From Acinetobacter halotolerans (GTDB lineage: Bacteria; Pseudomonadota; Gammaproteobacteria; Pseudomonadales; Moraxellaceae), in the NCBI RefSeq assembly GCF_004208515.1, contig NZ_SGIM01000002.1, positions 1 to 64,000 on the forward strand: a DNA stretch of 64,000 nt, in the 5' to 3' direction. This document shows, piece after piece, positions 54,323 through 63,372 of this stretch (its first letter is position 1; every line of letters starts with the position of its first letter). The notes under the pieces are model-generated. The model ran no database searches. It was not told where the DNA came from and saw nothing but the letters and a program-made list of their open reading frames with translations. The translations under genes and the position numbers were made by a program.

Positions 54323-54515
54323 GAAATATTTAATTTTTGCATTGTTGTTTTTTTTGAAAAAAAGTAACACTTGCCTCTGCTAATTGTTGAGTCAACGGGT
54401 GTGTGTTTCTAGAAAAAGCACAGCCTATCTGATGAGATCAGCATGGATAGCCATCAAAGATCAAACGTATGTTTGTCATTTTGATGCTAAGCGAAATAGG
54501 GAAGGAATAACTATT

Positions 54516-55814
54516 ATGAATCAAAAAAAACTGCTCAAATATATTCTGATTGCGATGATCACAGGAATATTAGTCGGTTGGGCATGTCATAGCACTTTAA
54601 GCACAGCACAAACAACAGACATAGCGGGTTACTTTAAAATCGTCACAGATGTATTTCTAAGACTAATTAAAATGATTATTGCACCTTTGGTGTTTGCAAC
54701 TATTGTTTCAGGTTTAATCTCGATGGGGAAATCATCCTCACTCGGATCGATTACGCTGAAAGCAATGACTTGGTTCGTTGGTGCATCATTTATCTCACTT
54801 TTGCTTGGAATGGGCTTAGCCAATTATTTCCAACCTGGCGCTGGGATGAATCTTAGTATTCCAAAAGAAGCAGTTGATGTCGGAGTGAGTGCTTCTAGCT
54901 TGAGTTTGCAGACATTTATTACCCATATTTTCCCACGCAGTTTTGCAGAAGCGATGGCAAATAACGAAATTTTGCAAATTTTGGTGTTCTCAATTTTCTT
55001 TGGTTCAGCATTAGCGTATGTACAGCATCAAACGGGTGCTTCTGTCATTGGTCGAATTATTGATGAATTATGCCGTGTCATGTTCCGTATCACCGATTAT
55101 GTCATGGCTGCAGCACCGATCGCGGTATTTGCAGCAATCGCATCTGCAATTGCGGTTCAGGGACCAAAATTAATTCTTGATTATAGTATTTTCATTGGGC
55201 AGTTTTATATTGGTCTATTGATCCTTTGGATGATCCTCATTTCATTTGGTTATATCTTCTTGAGAAGAGATGTTTTTAGATTGATGCGAGCGGTTCGTGA
55301 GCCAACCATGTTGGCATTTGCCACAGCGAGTAGTGAATCTGCATATCCAAAAACGATGGAAGCTTTGGATAAATTTGGTGTGCCTAAACGTATTACCAGT
55401 TTTGTATTACCTTTGGGTTATTCATTTAATCTCGATGGTTCAATGATGTATATGGCATTTGCGGTGTTGTTTATTGCACAAGCCTATAATATTGATTTAA
55501 GTTTTGCTCAGCAGGCTTTGATTCTATTAACATTAATGATCACCAGTAAAGGAATCGCTGGCGTCTCTCGTGCATCAATTGTGGTGATCGCCTCGACGCT
55601 TGCCATGTTTCAGCTTCCCGAAGCCGGTATTTTATTAATTCTTGCAATTGATCAATTTTTAGATATGGGACGTACTGCAACCAATGTTATCGGAAATAGC
55701 ATTGCAACCGCTGTTATCGCACGAACTGAAGGTGACAAACATGAGGTTGAAGAGCAAGATGAAGTCATGGTTGAACCAATTATTCCAGTAAGTCGATTGG
55801 CAGATAATAGTTAA
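54516..55814 (+). CDS. Dicarboxylate/amino acid:cation symporter (DAACS; GltP/DctA-like)
   Basis: Starting at ATG 54516 the protein has 432 residues, normal for the DAACS family. Landmarks are LRLIKMIIAPLVFATIVSGL in TM3, TASSESAYPKTME in the HP1 serine-rich loop, LPLGYSFNLDGSMMYM in TM7, ITSKGIAGVSRAS in HP2, and the TM8 motif LDMGRTATNVIGNS. The last includes the Arg/Thr/Asn residues that bind an acidic substrate. It should take up aspartate, glutamate or C4-dicarboxylates with H+ or Na+. A longer frame from 54384 is rejected: AAGGAA lies before ATG 54516. It shares an operator with aspA. Confidence 0.92.
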   Translation: MNQKKLLKYILIAMITGILVGWACHSTLSTAQTTDIAGYFKIVTDVFLRLIKMIIAPLVFATIVSGLISMGKSSSLGSITLKAMTWFVGASFISLLLGMGLANYFQPGAGMNLSIPKEAVDVGVSASSLSLQTFITHIFPRSFAEAMANNEILQILVFSIFFGSALAYVQHQTGASVIGRIIDELCRVMFRITDYVMAAAPIAVFAAIASAIAVQGPKLILDYSIFIGQFYIGLLILWMILISFGYIFLRRDVFRLMRAVREPTMLAFATASSESAYPKTMEALDKFGVPKRITSFVLPLGYSFNLDGSMMYMAFAVLFIAQAYNIDLSFAQQALILLTLMITSKGIAGVSRASIVVIASTLAMFQLPEAGILLILAIDQFLDMGRTATNVIGNSIATAVIARTEGDKHEVEEQDEVMVEPIIPVSRLADNS

Positions 55815-55979
55815 AACTTTAGTTATAGGTATTCATATCTATTGATTATATAATATTTTAAGTGCTTTATTAAGAGTGGTTGTTTAGATTATTTATTTTG
55901 GATTTTTTCCAAAGCATAATTTCTAAACAATCACTTTTTATATAGAGTATTTTTGGAGTTTATAATAAAGGTGGAGCTC

Positions 55980-56867
55980 TTAAACTTCATGAGAGGTTAG
56001 AGAGTTCCAAATATAGCTTATTCTATTTGAAAGTATTATTTGACGCCTAATAATGTATATGTTTTGGAAAGTATGATAATTTTCTTGATCTACGATCATT
56101 AATTTATTTTCAGAAATCTCTTTTTCAACAAGTAATTTAGGTAGCCATGCAATACCTAAACCTTGTAAAGCCAATTCTTTTAGATCACCTGCATTATCTG
56201 TTTCATATAAAGTACGGTAATTTAATTTATTTTCAATCACTTCATCTACACAGTTTCTTAAATAAGCTTGTTTACTATAAGCCAATAATGGAAAAAGTTG
56301 GTCAAATGAATATTTGGGGAGATTATTATTGAGTGCGGTAACGGGGAGGATTTCCATTTTCACAATTTTATGAAAAATAAAAAGAGAGGGATCAAGTTGC
56401 TGTAACGTTTTTTGATCACAGTAACAAATTAAAAAATCACATGATCCATCTTTGAGCAAACGCATTCCTTGTTTCTGATTGGCTGCGATAATTTCTAGTT
56501 TTAAGTCTTCTAAATTGAGTGATAAATCGTGGATGAAACGTGGAAAAAATTGCGTTATCAAAGAGTGTGATACTGCAAATTTAACTGTTAATTCATTGTT
56601 TTTAATATTTTTTTCTAGATAATTTATTGTTGTTTCAAGTTGGTTCTGGATGTTTTTTGCTGAGGCCAATAAAATTTGTCCAGCTTCAGTGAAGTCAATA
56701 TTTTTGCTATGTCGTTTCAAAATTTGGAAACCCAATGCGGTCTCAATATTTTGAAGTCTACGAGAAAATGCCGATTGTGTGACGTGTCTCATCTCTGCTG
56801 CTTGGGAGATCGATTTTTCTTGCTCAAGTGCAAGTAAGTCTTCTATCCATCGAATTTCCAAGGTCAT
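55980..56867 (-). CDS. LysR-type transcriptional regulator of the aspartate module
   Basis: The 295-residue protein has a LysR winged helix-turn-helix at residues 1-60 (EKSISQAAEMRHVTQSAFSRRLQNIETALG, given here as SISQAAEMRHV and SAFSRRLQNIE). A two-lobe effector-binding domain follows. It is divergent from aspA with a 134-bp gap that contains a T-N11-A palindrome, so it probably regulates itself, aspA and the symporter gene. The effector is likely aspartate, fumarate or a relative. Confidence 0.9.
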   Translation of the reverse strand: MTLEIRWIEDLLALEQEKSISQAAEMRHVTQSAFSRRLQNIETALGFQILKRHSKNIDFTEAGQILLASAKNIQNQLETTINYLEKNIKNNELTVKFAVSHSLITQFFPRFIHDLSLNLEDLKLEIIAANQKQGMRLLKDGSCDFLICYCDQKTLQQLDPSLFIFHKIVKMEILPVTALNNNLPKYSFDQLFPLLAYSKQAYLRNCVDEVIENKLNYRTLYETDNAGDLKELALQGLGIAWLPKLLVEKEISENKLMIVDQENYHTFQNIYIIRRQIILSNRISYIWNSLTSHEV

Positions 56868-56908
56868 AACCTATCCTTAACGTCTGCTTATATACATTAT
56901 AATCTATT

Positions 56909-56923
56909 ATGCAAAAAATGCAT
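56909..56923 (+). promoter_or_regulatory. LysR-type operator between lysR and aspA
   Basis: ATGCAAAAAATGCAT is the exact reverse complement of the site at 54308-54322 and fits T-N11-A. It lies 79 bp before aspA and 42 bp before the regulator gene. Confidence 0.72.
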
Positions 56924-57001
56924 GTGGTAATATTTTTTTACATTAGAAAAAAAAAGATCCGTCCTCTAATATAAATTCATCGTTAAGCAGAGTCTATTTA
57001 A

Positions 57002-58417
57002 ATGAACGTTAAGATTAACACACGGACTGAAAAAGATTTATTAGGTTTTAAAGAAATTCCAGCACATTGTTATTATGGTGTTCAAACTTTAAGAGCCATT
57101 GAGAATTTTAATCTAAGTCAAAATAAATTAAGTCAATTTCCAGCTTTTATTAAAGCACTGGCAATGGTGAAAGCAGCATGTGCACAAGCAAACTTTAAAT
57201 TAAATAAAATTGACGAAAATAAAAATAACGCAATCCAATATGCTTGTCAGCAAATTTTGAATAATCAGTATCATGAACAATTTATGGTCGATATGATTCA
57301 AGGTGGAGCTGGCACTTCAACGAATATGAATATAAATGAAGTTGTTGCAAATGTCGGTCTAGAATATCTTGGTCATTCGAAAGGCGAGTACCAATATTTA
57401 CATCCGAATAATGATGTAAATATGTCCCAATCAACCAATGATGTCTACCCAACAGCGATAAAAATTGGATTGATCACTGCTATTCAACAATTGAATGCAC
57501 CATTCAAAGATTTAATTGAATGCTTCAAATCTAAGTCAGATGAGTTTTCTAATATCTTGAAAATGGGACGTACTCAGTTACAAGATGCGGTGCCTATGAC
57601 TTTAGGACAAGAGTTTGGTGCTTTTGCAACGACTTTGCAAAATGACTTAGACAAATTAAATCACATCATGCCTGAGGCATTGAGCGTGGTTAATCTAGGG
57701 GGTACTGCAATTGGTACTGGGATCAATACTGAAGTAAAGTATCGTGAATATGCCATTGCATCCCTATCTGAAATTACTCAACGCAAAATTAGCAGTGCGC
57801 CTGATTTAATCGAAGCTACATCGGATATGGGGGATTTCGTATTATTTTCGAGTTTGTTAAAACGTACAGCCACCAAACTTTCAAAAATTGCCAATGATCT
57901 GCGCTTATTATCTAGTGGTCCACGTGCAGGCTTAAACGAAATTCATTTAGAAGCACGTCAGCCAGGCAGCTCAATTATGCCTGGTAAAGTAAATCCTGTG
58001 ATCCCAGAAGCAATGAATTTGGTTTGCTATCAAGTGATCGCCAACGATTTAGCAATCACTTTAGCAGCAGAAGCGGGTCAACTACAGTTGAATGCGATGG
58101 AGCCATTGATTGCATTTAAACTGTTTGAATCAATCGAGCTATTAGGCAAAGCAATGCATATGTTCCAATATAAGTGCATTGCTACCATTCGTGCCAATGC
58201 TGCACTTTGTCAGGCTCAGGTCGAAAATTCAATCGGTATTGTTACCGCGCTTAACCCATATTTAGGCTATGAAACGACCACACGTATCGCGAAACAAGCC
58301 AATGAATCAGGACAAAGTGTGTTGGCATTAATCAAAGCGGAAAACTTATTATCTGATCAAGTTTTGGCGGATATTTTAGCTGTAGAAAACATGGTACAAC
58401 CGAAGCAATCAGCATAG
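57002..58417 (+). CDS. aspA: Aspartate ammonia-lyase
   Basis: The 471-residue protein has the fumarase/aspartase superfamily signature GSSIMPGKVNPVIPE, whose loop Ser is the catalytic base, and the upstream elements GGAGTSTNMNINEV and MSQSTNDVYPTA. ETDLLGFKEIP-like wording at the start (EKDLLGFKEIPAHCYYGVQTLRA, read in parts) favours aspartase over class II fumarase, where the corresponding stretch differs. It converts L-aspartate to fumarate and ammonia. Its neighbours, a LysR regulator and an acidic amino acid symporter sharing its operator, support this role. Confidence 0.93.
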   Translation: MNVKINTRTEKDLLGFKEIPAHCYYGVQTLRAIENFNLSQNKLSQFPAFIKALAMVKAACAQANFKLNKIDENKNNAIQYACQQILNNQYHEQFMVDMIQGGAGTSTNMNINEVVANVGLEYLGHSKGEYQYLHPNNDVNMSQSTNDVYPTAIKIGLITAIQQLNAPFKDLIECFKSKSDEFSNILKMGRTQLQDAVPMTLGQEFGAFATTLQNDLDKLNHIMPEALSVVNLGGTAIGTGINTEVKYREYAIASLSEITQRKISSAPDLIEATSDMGDFVLFSSLLKRTATKLSKIANDLRLLSSGPRAGLNEIHLEARQPGSSIMPGKVNPVIPEAMNLVCYQVIANDLAITLAAEAGQLQLNAMEPLIAFKLFESIELLGKAMHMFQYKCIATIRANAALCQAQVENSIGIVTALNPYLGYETTTRIAKQANESGQSVLALIKAENLLSDQVLADILAVENMVQPKQSA

Positions 58418-58447
58418 CCCTTTGATTTAACTTATCAATGAATCCAT

Positions 58448-58477
58448 TAAAGAAACCCATATATATGGGTTTCTTTA
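58448..58477. terminator. Bidirectional terminator between aspA and tagX
   Basis: A 14-bp stem (TAAAGAAACCCATA / TATGGGTTTCTTTA) with a 2-nt loop ends both convergent units. Confidence 0.85.
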
Positions 58478-58485
58478 ATTTTAGG

Positions 58486-59442
58486 TCAAGAAATATTGCT
58501 ATTGACCTGACCTTCAGAGGTGAGCAATTCTGCCATTTCTTTGGTTTTCTTCAAGCCTGGCATACGATATTCAGTATGACCATAGTCTTTAATCGACTTC
58601 CAACGACCACCCCAAGTTAAACCTACGGATTCAGCAACTTGGCCATATAACTCATAGCCTCTCATCGCCCACGGATCGCGTTCAGTGATGACCACTTTAC
58701 CATTTCGTTTAAATGCCACATCGGCAGCCAGTCCAAACTGATGATAGCTTTGATAACTTCTAGCTCGTGTGGTATTTGGATTTCCCGCCAACATATTCTG
58801 ACGAGCAGGGCTACGATAGCCTTCCAATAACACCAGCTCGTATCCATACTGTTCCTTCATGATCTTAAAGACCATGAGTAAACGTTGCTTATAACGCGGA
58901 TTCATCTTATCCCATTTACGGTCGACCATGTTGCTATCCAATGCGCCATGGGAATGTGTGATTGGCACTTCTATCTGTGATGCATCTACTGAACCATTAT
59001 GTTGAGCGAGATATTCTTGTTCAATTCGTGTGGCTTCAACGAGAGCATCGTGAATCAGTGTTACATCGACCTCTGGTGGAGGACTGAGTATTTCACCATT
59101 CAATAAAGCATAAACCTGAGGATCTGTTTCTTTTAAATACTCAGCTTCGATACGCGTTGAATTAATAGGACGAGTGAATGCAAAGATGAGAATACTGGCA
59201 AATAAAAAGAAACCCGCAATTAATACCCACCACTGTTGTAAATGCCAATGCGATTGCAGTTTTTCAGGTGCTGCCGCTTGATGCATGTTTTCTGCAAACT
59301 GCATCGCATTGACGATTTTCTTTCTACTACTAGGGAGTAGCGATTGTAATAATTGTATGCATTTCGAGCGTAACTCATACGACATTAATAGCGTCAGTGT
59401 TACGGCGACGAAAATAAAACAGAGGGAAACAAACCAAATCAT
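58486..59442 (-). CDS. tagX: T6SS-associated M15 peptidoglycan endopeptidase TagX
   Basis: The 318-residue protein has an N-terminal membrane helix (1-20), a second at about 70-92, and a VanY-like M15 domain. The zinc motif is SYHQFGLAADV (H-x6-D), preceded by LLEGYRSPARQ and followed by WGGRWKSIKDYGHTEYRM with the catalytic Glu/His. TagX of Acinetobacter is an L,D-endopeptidase encoded in the T6SS locus that helps the machine cross the peptidoglycan. Position at the end of the tssH-A-K-L block supports this name. Confidence 0.87.
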   Translation of the reverse strand: MIWFVSLCFIFVAVTLTLLMSYELRSKCIQLLQSLLPSSRKKIVNAMQFAENMHQAAAPEKLQSHWHLQQWWVLIAGFFLFASILIFAFTRPINSTRIEAEYLKETDPQVYALLNGEILSPPPEVDVTLIHDALVEATRIEQEYLAQHNGSVDASQIEVPITHSHGALDSNMVDRKWDKMNPRYKQRLLMVFKIMKEQYGYELVLLEGYRSPARQNMLAGNPNTTRARSYQSYHQFGLAADVAFKRNGKVVITERDPWAMRGYELYGQVAESVGLTWGGRWKSIKDYGHTEYRMPGLKKTKEMAELLTSEGQVNSNIS

Positions 59443-59445
59443 TGG

Positions 59446-60036
59446 TTATTTCAATTCATTAACAGTAAATGGCCGTTGGGTGACATTGATTTGTACCGTT
59501 GCTTGAGGTGCTTCTGCTTCAGGTTCTACTTCCTTTGCTGTATCAGTCTTAGTTGGCTGATTTGTTATTTTATTGACTTTGTCACTCACAGGTGTTTGCC
59601 CATTTTTGTTGTTGAGCTTGGGTGTGGTGGTGTGCGTTGTTTTTCCAGTATTTTGCTCACTGGTGAACGGAGAGGCACGTTGTGCTGTATTTACAGGTGG
59701 CGTCACGGCATGTTGGAAGAATTTATTTAAATCGCTACTTTCTGGTTGAGTAAAATTACTATCTTCCTCAGACTCGTTACTTTCTTGAGGAACATACTCG
59801 ATCACTTGCGCGTTTTGAGAATCTTGTTGGACATTGGTTGGGGATGGCAACAATTCTTCAGTCTGTTGAGATTCTTGTATCTCCTGATGTGATTGTCCTT
59901 TAAAAAATATAAAGAATATCAAAAGACTAAATATGATTCCTGAAAGAAATCCGATGAATAAATAAATCACAGGTGATAAATTCTTTTTTTTATTGGTCTG
60001 TAATATGCGTAAAGAGGTAGGTCTTTCCTGAATCAT
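59446..60036 (-). CDS. T6SS-locus single-pass membrane protein of unknown function
   Basis: The 196-residue protein has a short basic cytoplasmic N-terminus, one membrane helix at about 24-46 (YLFIGFLSGIIFSLLIFFIF), and a long periplasmic Gln/Ser/Thr/Pro/Lys-rich region with little predicted structure. It ends in a conserved-looking strand (VQINVTQRPFTVNELK). It lies 3 bp from tagX and 10 bp from tssL, so it belongs to the T6SS operon. It may be an accessory periplasmic linker. No domain is recognised. Confidence 0.75.
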   Translation of the reverse strand: MIQERPTSLRILQTNKKKNLSPVIYLFIGFLSGIIFSLLIFFIFFKGQSHQEIQESQQTEELLPSPTNVQQDSQNAQVIEYVPQESNESEEDSNFTQPESSDLNKFFQHAVTPPVNTAQRASPFTSEQNTGKTTHTTTPKLNNKNGQTPVSDKVNKITNQPTKTDTAKEVEPEAEAPQATVQINVTQRPFTVNELK

Positions 60037-60046
60037 GTTGCATCAA

Positions 60047-60856
60047 CTAAGGTAAATGGATCGTGATATGTGCTTCTTCCGCTGGTGCTGAAATCACATT
60101 CTGATAAGGAGATAATGCACTCTGATTTTGTTGGGATAACATAAACTTCAACCCAGCAAAAGTCAGTGCAGCAAACACCAATAAAAATATTAAAATCCAG
60201 AAGAACGGTAGCTCATGATGGATAATATGTTTAATTTGATCAGGGATTGCTGCAAAAGGTGAAAAGGCTGCTTTTTTACCTTTGAGATAATCAATTTCAT
60301 CACCTACACGTGCGACCAGATGATTTAAACTTTCAACAGATTCAAGTCTATATTTCCCTTGAAAGCCCAACAGTAAACAATAATGGAATATCTCAAGTGC
60401 GGCTAAGCGTTCTTTACCACGACTCCGGAGTTGTTCTAAGATCTCAAAAAAACGATAACCTGCTAATTGTGAACCAAATAAACTAAGTTGCAGAGGACTG
60501 ACCAGCCACGTATTTTGCAAGTTGAAGTAAGCAGGGTCTTGTTGAGTGGCAATGGTTTCATCGATTAATGCACAGAATGCATATTTAGCATCATGAATAT
60601 CATCGCTGGAAAATTGAAGTCGTTTCGCTTGCTGCTCAAAACGATTTAATAGATCTAAAATTTTAGTACGGAAATCACTTGGGTTTGAGGGGATATAACG
60701 ATTACGAATTAGAAATACCAAATAGAATCCGTCATGCAACAGATCTATCAAATTTGTGGTTTGAGATTTATTTTGCGGGAGATTGGTTGTAGGTAGACCT
60801 GAACCAATTTTCCCATCATCAAATAAAGAAGGTATGCCCGTTGGATGTTGACTCAT
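60047..60856 (-). CDS. tssL: T6SS membrane complex protein TssL (DotU/IcmH)
   Basis: The 269-residue protein has a proline/asparagine-rich N-terminus, a DotU helical domain (KYAFCALIDETI and YRFFEILEQL are typical), and a C-terminal tail-anchor helix at about 218-240. There is no OmpA/peptidoglycan-binding extension, so TssL itself would not hold the cell wall. With TssM and TssJ it forms the envelope-spanning complex that docks the TssK baseplate. Confidence 0.93.
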   Translation of the reverse strand: MSQHPTGIPSLFDDGKIGSGLPTTNLPQNKSQTTNLIDLLHDGFYLVFLIRNRYIPSNPSDFRTKILDLLNRFEQQAKRLQFSSDDIHDAKYAFCALIDETIATQQDPAYFNLQNTWLVSPLQLSLFGSQLAGYRFFEILEQLRSRGKERLAALEIFHYCLLLGFQGKYRLESVESLNHLVARVGDEIDYLKGKKAAFSPFAAIPDQIKHIIHHELPFFWILIFLLVFAALTFAGLKFMLSQQNQSALSPYQNVISAPAEEAHITIHLP

Positions 60857-60866
60857 CGTTGTTCTC

Positions 60867-62231
60867 TTAGGTATTCATTACGGCAATAAGTTCGATCGTG
60901 ATATCTTGAAAACCAGCAGGTACGTATACACAAATAGTTTCTGATTCAAGCATCTGTTGATACAATTCATGGTGTGGTTCAATCTCAAAATAACTTACAC
61001 CTGAACGGACTGGAATAGCTGTCGGAACTTGCATTAAATGGTGCAATGGGACTGCTGGTAAGGCAGCAACTACACGTTTTTCAACATCAATGGTACTGCC
61101 CACTTTAAATCGTAATGGTACGATCTGAATAAGCTCATGGGTTTGCATCATACTACTTGAAACTGCAATATACAGACGAGTATCGCGTGTGATTTTGTCT
61201 GATTCTAAACTACCGACCCAATAAGATGGGCGAGTTTCTTTCAATGCAATGTTAAAGTATCGGTTGGAAATAATGGTATCTAACAGATCTCTTAAAATAA
61301 CATCCAGCTGTTGGAAACTTTCTTGAAGCTGGTGGTGTTTGTAGTGTGGTAAATGATCTACGTCATAATTGGTGGAGAAGGTTAGTAAGGATCCAGTTAA
61401 ACGTAATAGCTCTGAAAATAAACGCTCAGGGTGAATCAGTGGATACTGCAATAAATGATTCAAACCAGCATAAGCAGTGTTTAGTGCATTAATCAGCCAA
61501 AATGAAACAATATCTCCAGAACGGAATTCGATGAGTTTCTGTTCATTTTCTCGGTTACTGCTTTGAATGGTTTTGATCTTAGCTTTAATGACATTGAGTG
61601 TTCGTTTTAGGTTGCTGGTTAAAGCTTCTGATGCTGCAATATGTAAAATGGGTGGAATGAATTTCTGGTCTAACTCGAATGAACCTGAGCTTTGACGTTT
61701 TATCTTGCCAACTGCCAAATATAAGAAACCATCTAGATTTTGGCTCGGCTGAATATGTTGTTCAAGCAGTTTAAACTCTGCGCGACGACGCAGTAAGCTG
61801 AGCTCTGCGGGACTCGCATCGGTAAATAAATCGTGGGTTTCAGCTAAGTAATTATGATAACGACTAGAAAGTGAGTGATTTCCATCTGCAATATTTTTCT
61901 TGTTGGCTTGCAGAATCGGTAAGGCAAGATAAACAACCATTTCACCTTTTAGATTCAAGTCATCTAACAATAATGGTTCAGGGAGTAGATCTTGAGCGGG
62001 TGCGTGATAAATCTCACCATCTTGCCAGATGATTTCGATTTCTTCTAAAGCCAAAATATGGGTTGAAAGCTGAACTTGATCAAACTTGAGCTTTTGTACG
62101 CCATAAGCATAAGGAACCAAGGCCCTAATGGTATGGTTTAAACGCTGCTCGTGATACGTATCTTGAATTTGGAAATGCTGTGGACGTAAAAATAAGCCTT
62201 CGCCCCAAAGAATTTTTTCTGCTTTAAACAT
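60867..62231 (-). CDS. tssK: T6SS baseplate protein TssK
   Basis: The 454-residue protein begins with ILWGEGLFLRPQHFQIQDTYHE, the hallmark of TssK (VasE/ImpJ), and has family length. It connects the baseplate (TssEFG) to TssL/TssM. It lies 10 bp before tssL and 16 bp after tssA in one operon. Confidence 0.96.
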   Translation of the reverse strand: MFKAEKILWGEGLFLRPQHFQIQDTYHEQRLNHTIRALVPYAYGVQKLKFDQVQLSTHILALEEIEIIWQDGEIYHAPAQDLLPEPLLLDDLNLKGEMVVYLALPILQANKKNIADGNHSLSSRYHNYLAETHDLFTDASPAELSLLRRRAEFKLLEQHIQPSQNLDGFLYLAVGKIKRQSSGSFELDQKFIPPILHIAASEALTSNLKRTLNVIKAKIKTIQSSNRENEQKLIEFRSGDIVSFWLINALNTAYAGLNHLLQYPLIHPERLFSELLRLTGSLLTFSTNYDVDHLPHYKHHQLQESFQQLDVILRDLLDTIISNRYFNIALKETRPSYWVGSLESDKITRDTRLYIAVSSSMMQTHELIQIVPLRFKVGSTIDVEKRVVAALPAVPLHHLMQVPTAIPVRSGVSYFEIEPHHELYQQMLESETICVYVPAGFQDITIELIAVMNT

Positions 62232-62247
62232 ATCAATTTACCAGTAA

Positions 62248-63345
62248 TTATTCGTATTCATTCTTTGGCTGAACGCCGAGCATGTCTTGCACCATTTGCA
62301 ATGGATGTTCATCTTTAATGACTTGGCTTAACCATTCATGTAATGGCATTTGACTCCATTTAATTGTTTTTTGCAGCATATAACTCACGGGACTATGTGG
62401 CTCATTTTTTTGAAAATAAGTTGCAATCTCTTGCAGCACTTGCATGGCTTGTTCACGATTTTCAACATGAGATTGAACTTGCGGTTGAAAAGACAGTTGA
62501 TTGTGGGTCATTGGAGCCTGAGCCGTAACTGGTTGAGTTATTGGTGAACTTGGTATTTCGACTTGGGTTGCGCTTAGTTGAGTAGATTGTTCAAAATGAT
62601 CGGTTTTATAGATCTTTTTTAGACTAATATGAATCGTATCTAAACTTGAATCAATCGCTGCAAAGCTTGGTGAATCTAAGCCCAATAAACCATCTAAAAC
62701 ATTTTTAAGTACAGACCATTGCTGGAGGATTTCATTAAAATGTTGATAGTTTGAATATTGAAAGTTTTTATCTGTATTTAATAAAGCCTGTTCAAATTGC
62801 TCTAATTCAGTGTGGTTATTCGTACTATCATAATCATCACTTTGTTTACGACGAATATTTTCATGATAGAGAAAATTGTCATAATCGAGCAAATGATAAA
62901 AAGGCGAGTGATCAACTAACGAGACTTTTTTAATGAGTAACGGTAACTGGTTAATTAACCCCTGTAATAAACCAATGCGTTGATCAAGATCATCATCTTC
63001 AACTTCTGGGTGTATTGTGAGCCAGTATTCCTCAAGTAAGCGATGGCTTAATTCTAAGCTTTTAGCAATACCTGAAAAACCATAAAGATTTGCCCAAGCC
63101 TCTGAAAGCCACGTAAGCAAGCGAATATCTTTACTTTTAGATTGCAGCAAATCAATAGATGTAGATGCCACAAAATCCCAATCAGCTTGCTTAGGTTCGG
63201 TGACCCAATCCCCTTGATCCAACAAAACATCATCTTGCGTTCTCGCTTTTTTGATGCTGTGAAACTCATTGGAAAAAGAATAATCTTCACCACAAGGCGA
63301 TTGCTCATGAATTGGTGTAAGTAATAGGGATATGTCCATATTCAT
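62248..63345 (-). CDS. tssA: T6SS protein TssA (ImpA_N domain)
   Basis: The 365-residue protein has the ImpA N-terminal signature: LLTPIHEQSPCGEDYSFSNEF, then DWDFVASTSIDLLQSKSKDIRLLTWLSEAW (read in parts). The C-terminal part (about 290-365, SPVSYMLQKTIKWSQMPLHEWLSQVI) matches the short TssA2-like tail. TssA primes sheath-tube assembly or caps the distal end. It is downstream of clpV in the same orientation. Confidence 0.92.
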   Translation of the reverse strand: MNMDISLLLTPIHEQSPCGEDYSFSNEFHSIKKARTQDDVLLDQGDWVTEPKQADWDFVASTSIDLLQSKSKDIRLLTWLSEAWANLYGFSGIAKSLELSHRLLEEYWLTIHPEVEDDDLDQRIGLLQGLINQLPLLIKKVSLVDHSPFYHLLDYDNFLYHENIRRKQSDDYDSTNNHTELEQFEQALLNTDKNFQYSNYQHFNEILQQWSVLKNVLDGLLGLDSPSFAAIDSSLDTIHISLKKIYKTDHFEQSTQLSATQVEIPSSPITQPVTAQAPMTHNQLSFQPQVQSHVENREQAMQVLQEIATYFQKNEPHSPVSYMLQKTIKWSQMPLHEWLSQVIKDEHPLQMVQDMLGVQPKNEYE

Positions 63346-63372
63346 AACAATTGGGGCTCAATCTCAAGAATC

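Larger units (their letters stand above)
53621..54515. other. Long intergenic with IS5 relic and regulatory sites
   Basis: About 900 bp without an intact gene. It holds the promoter of the dioxygenase operon, an IS5-type relic (53834-54165), and a LysR-type operator (54308-54322). A 14-bp inverted repeat (TGAAATAAAATTCA at 54127, its complement at 54265) may be chance in such AT-rich DNA. Confidence 0.5.
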
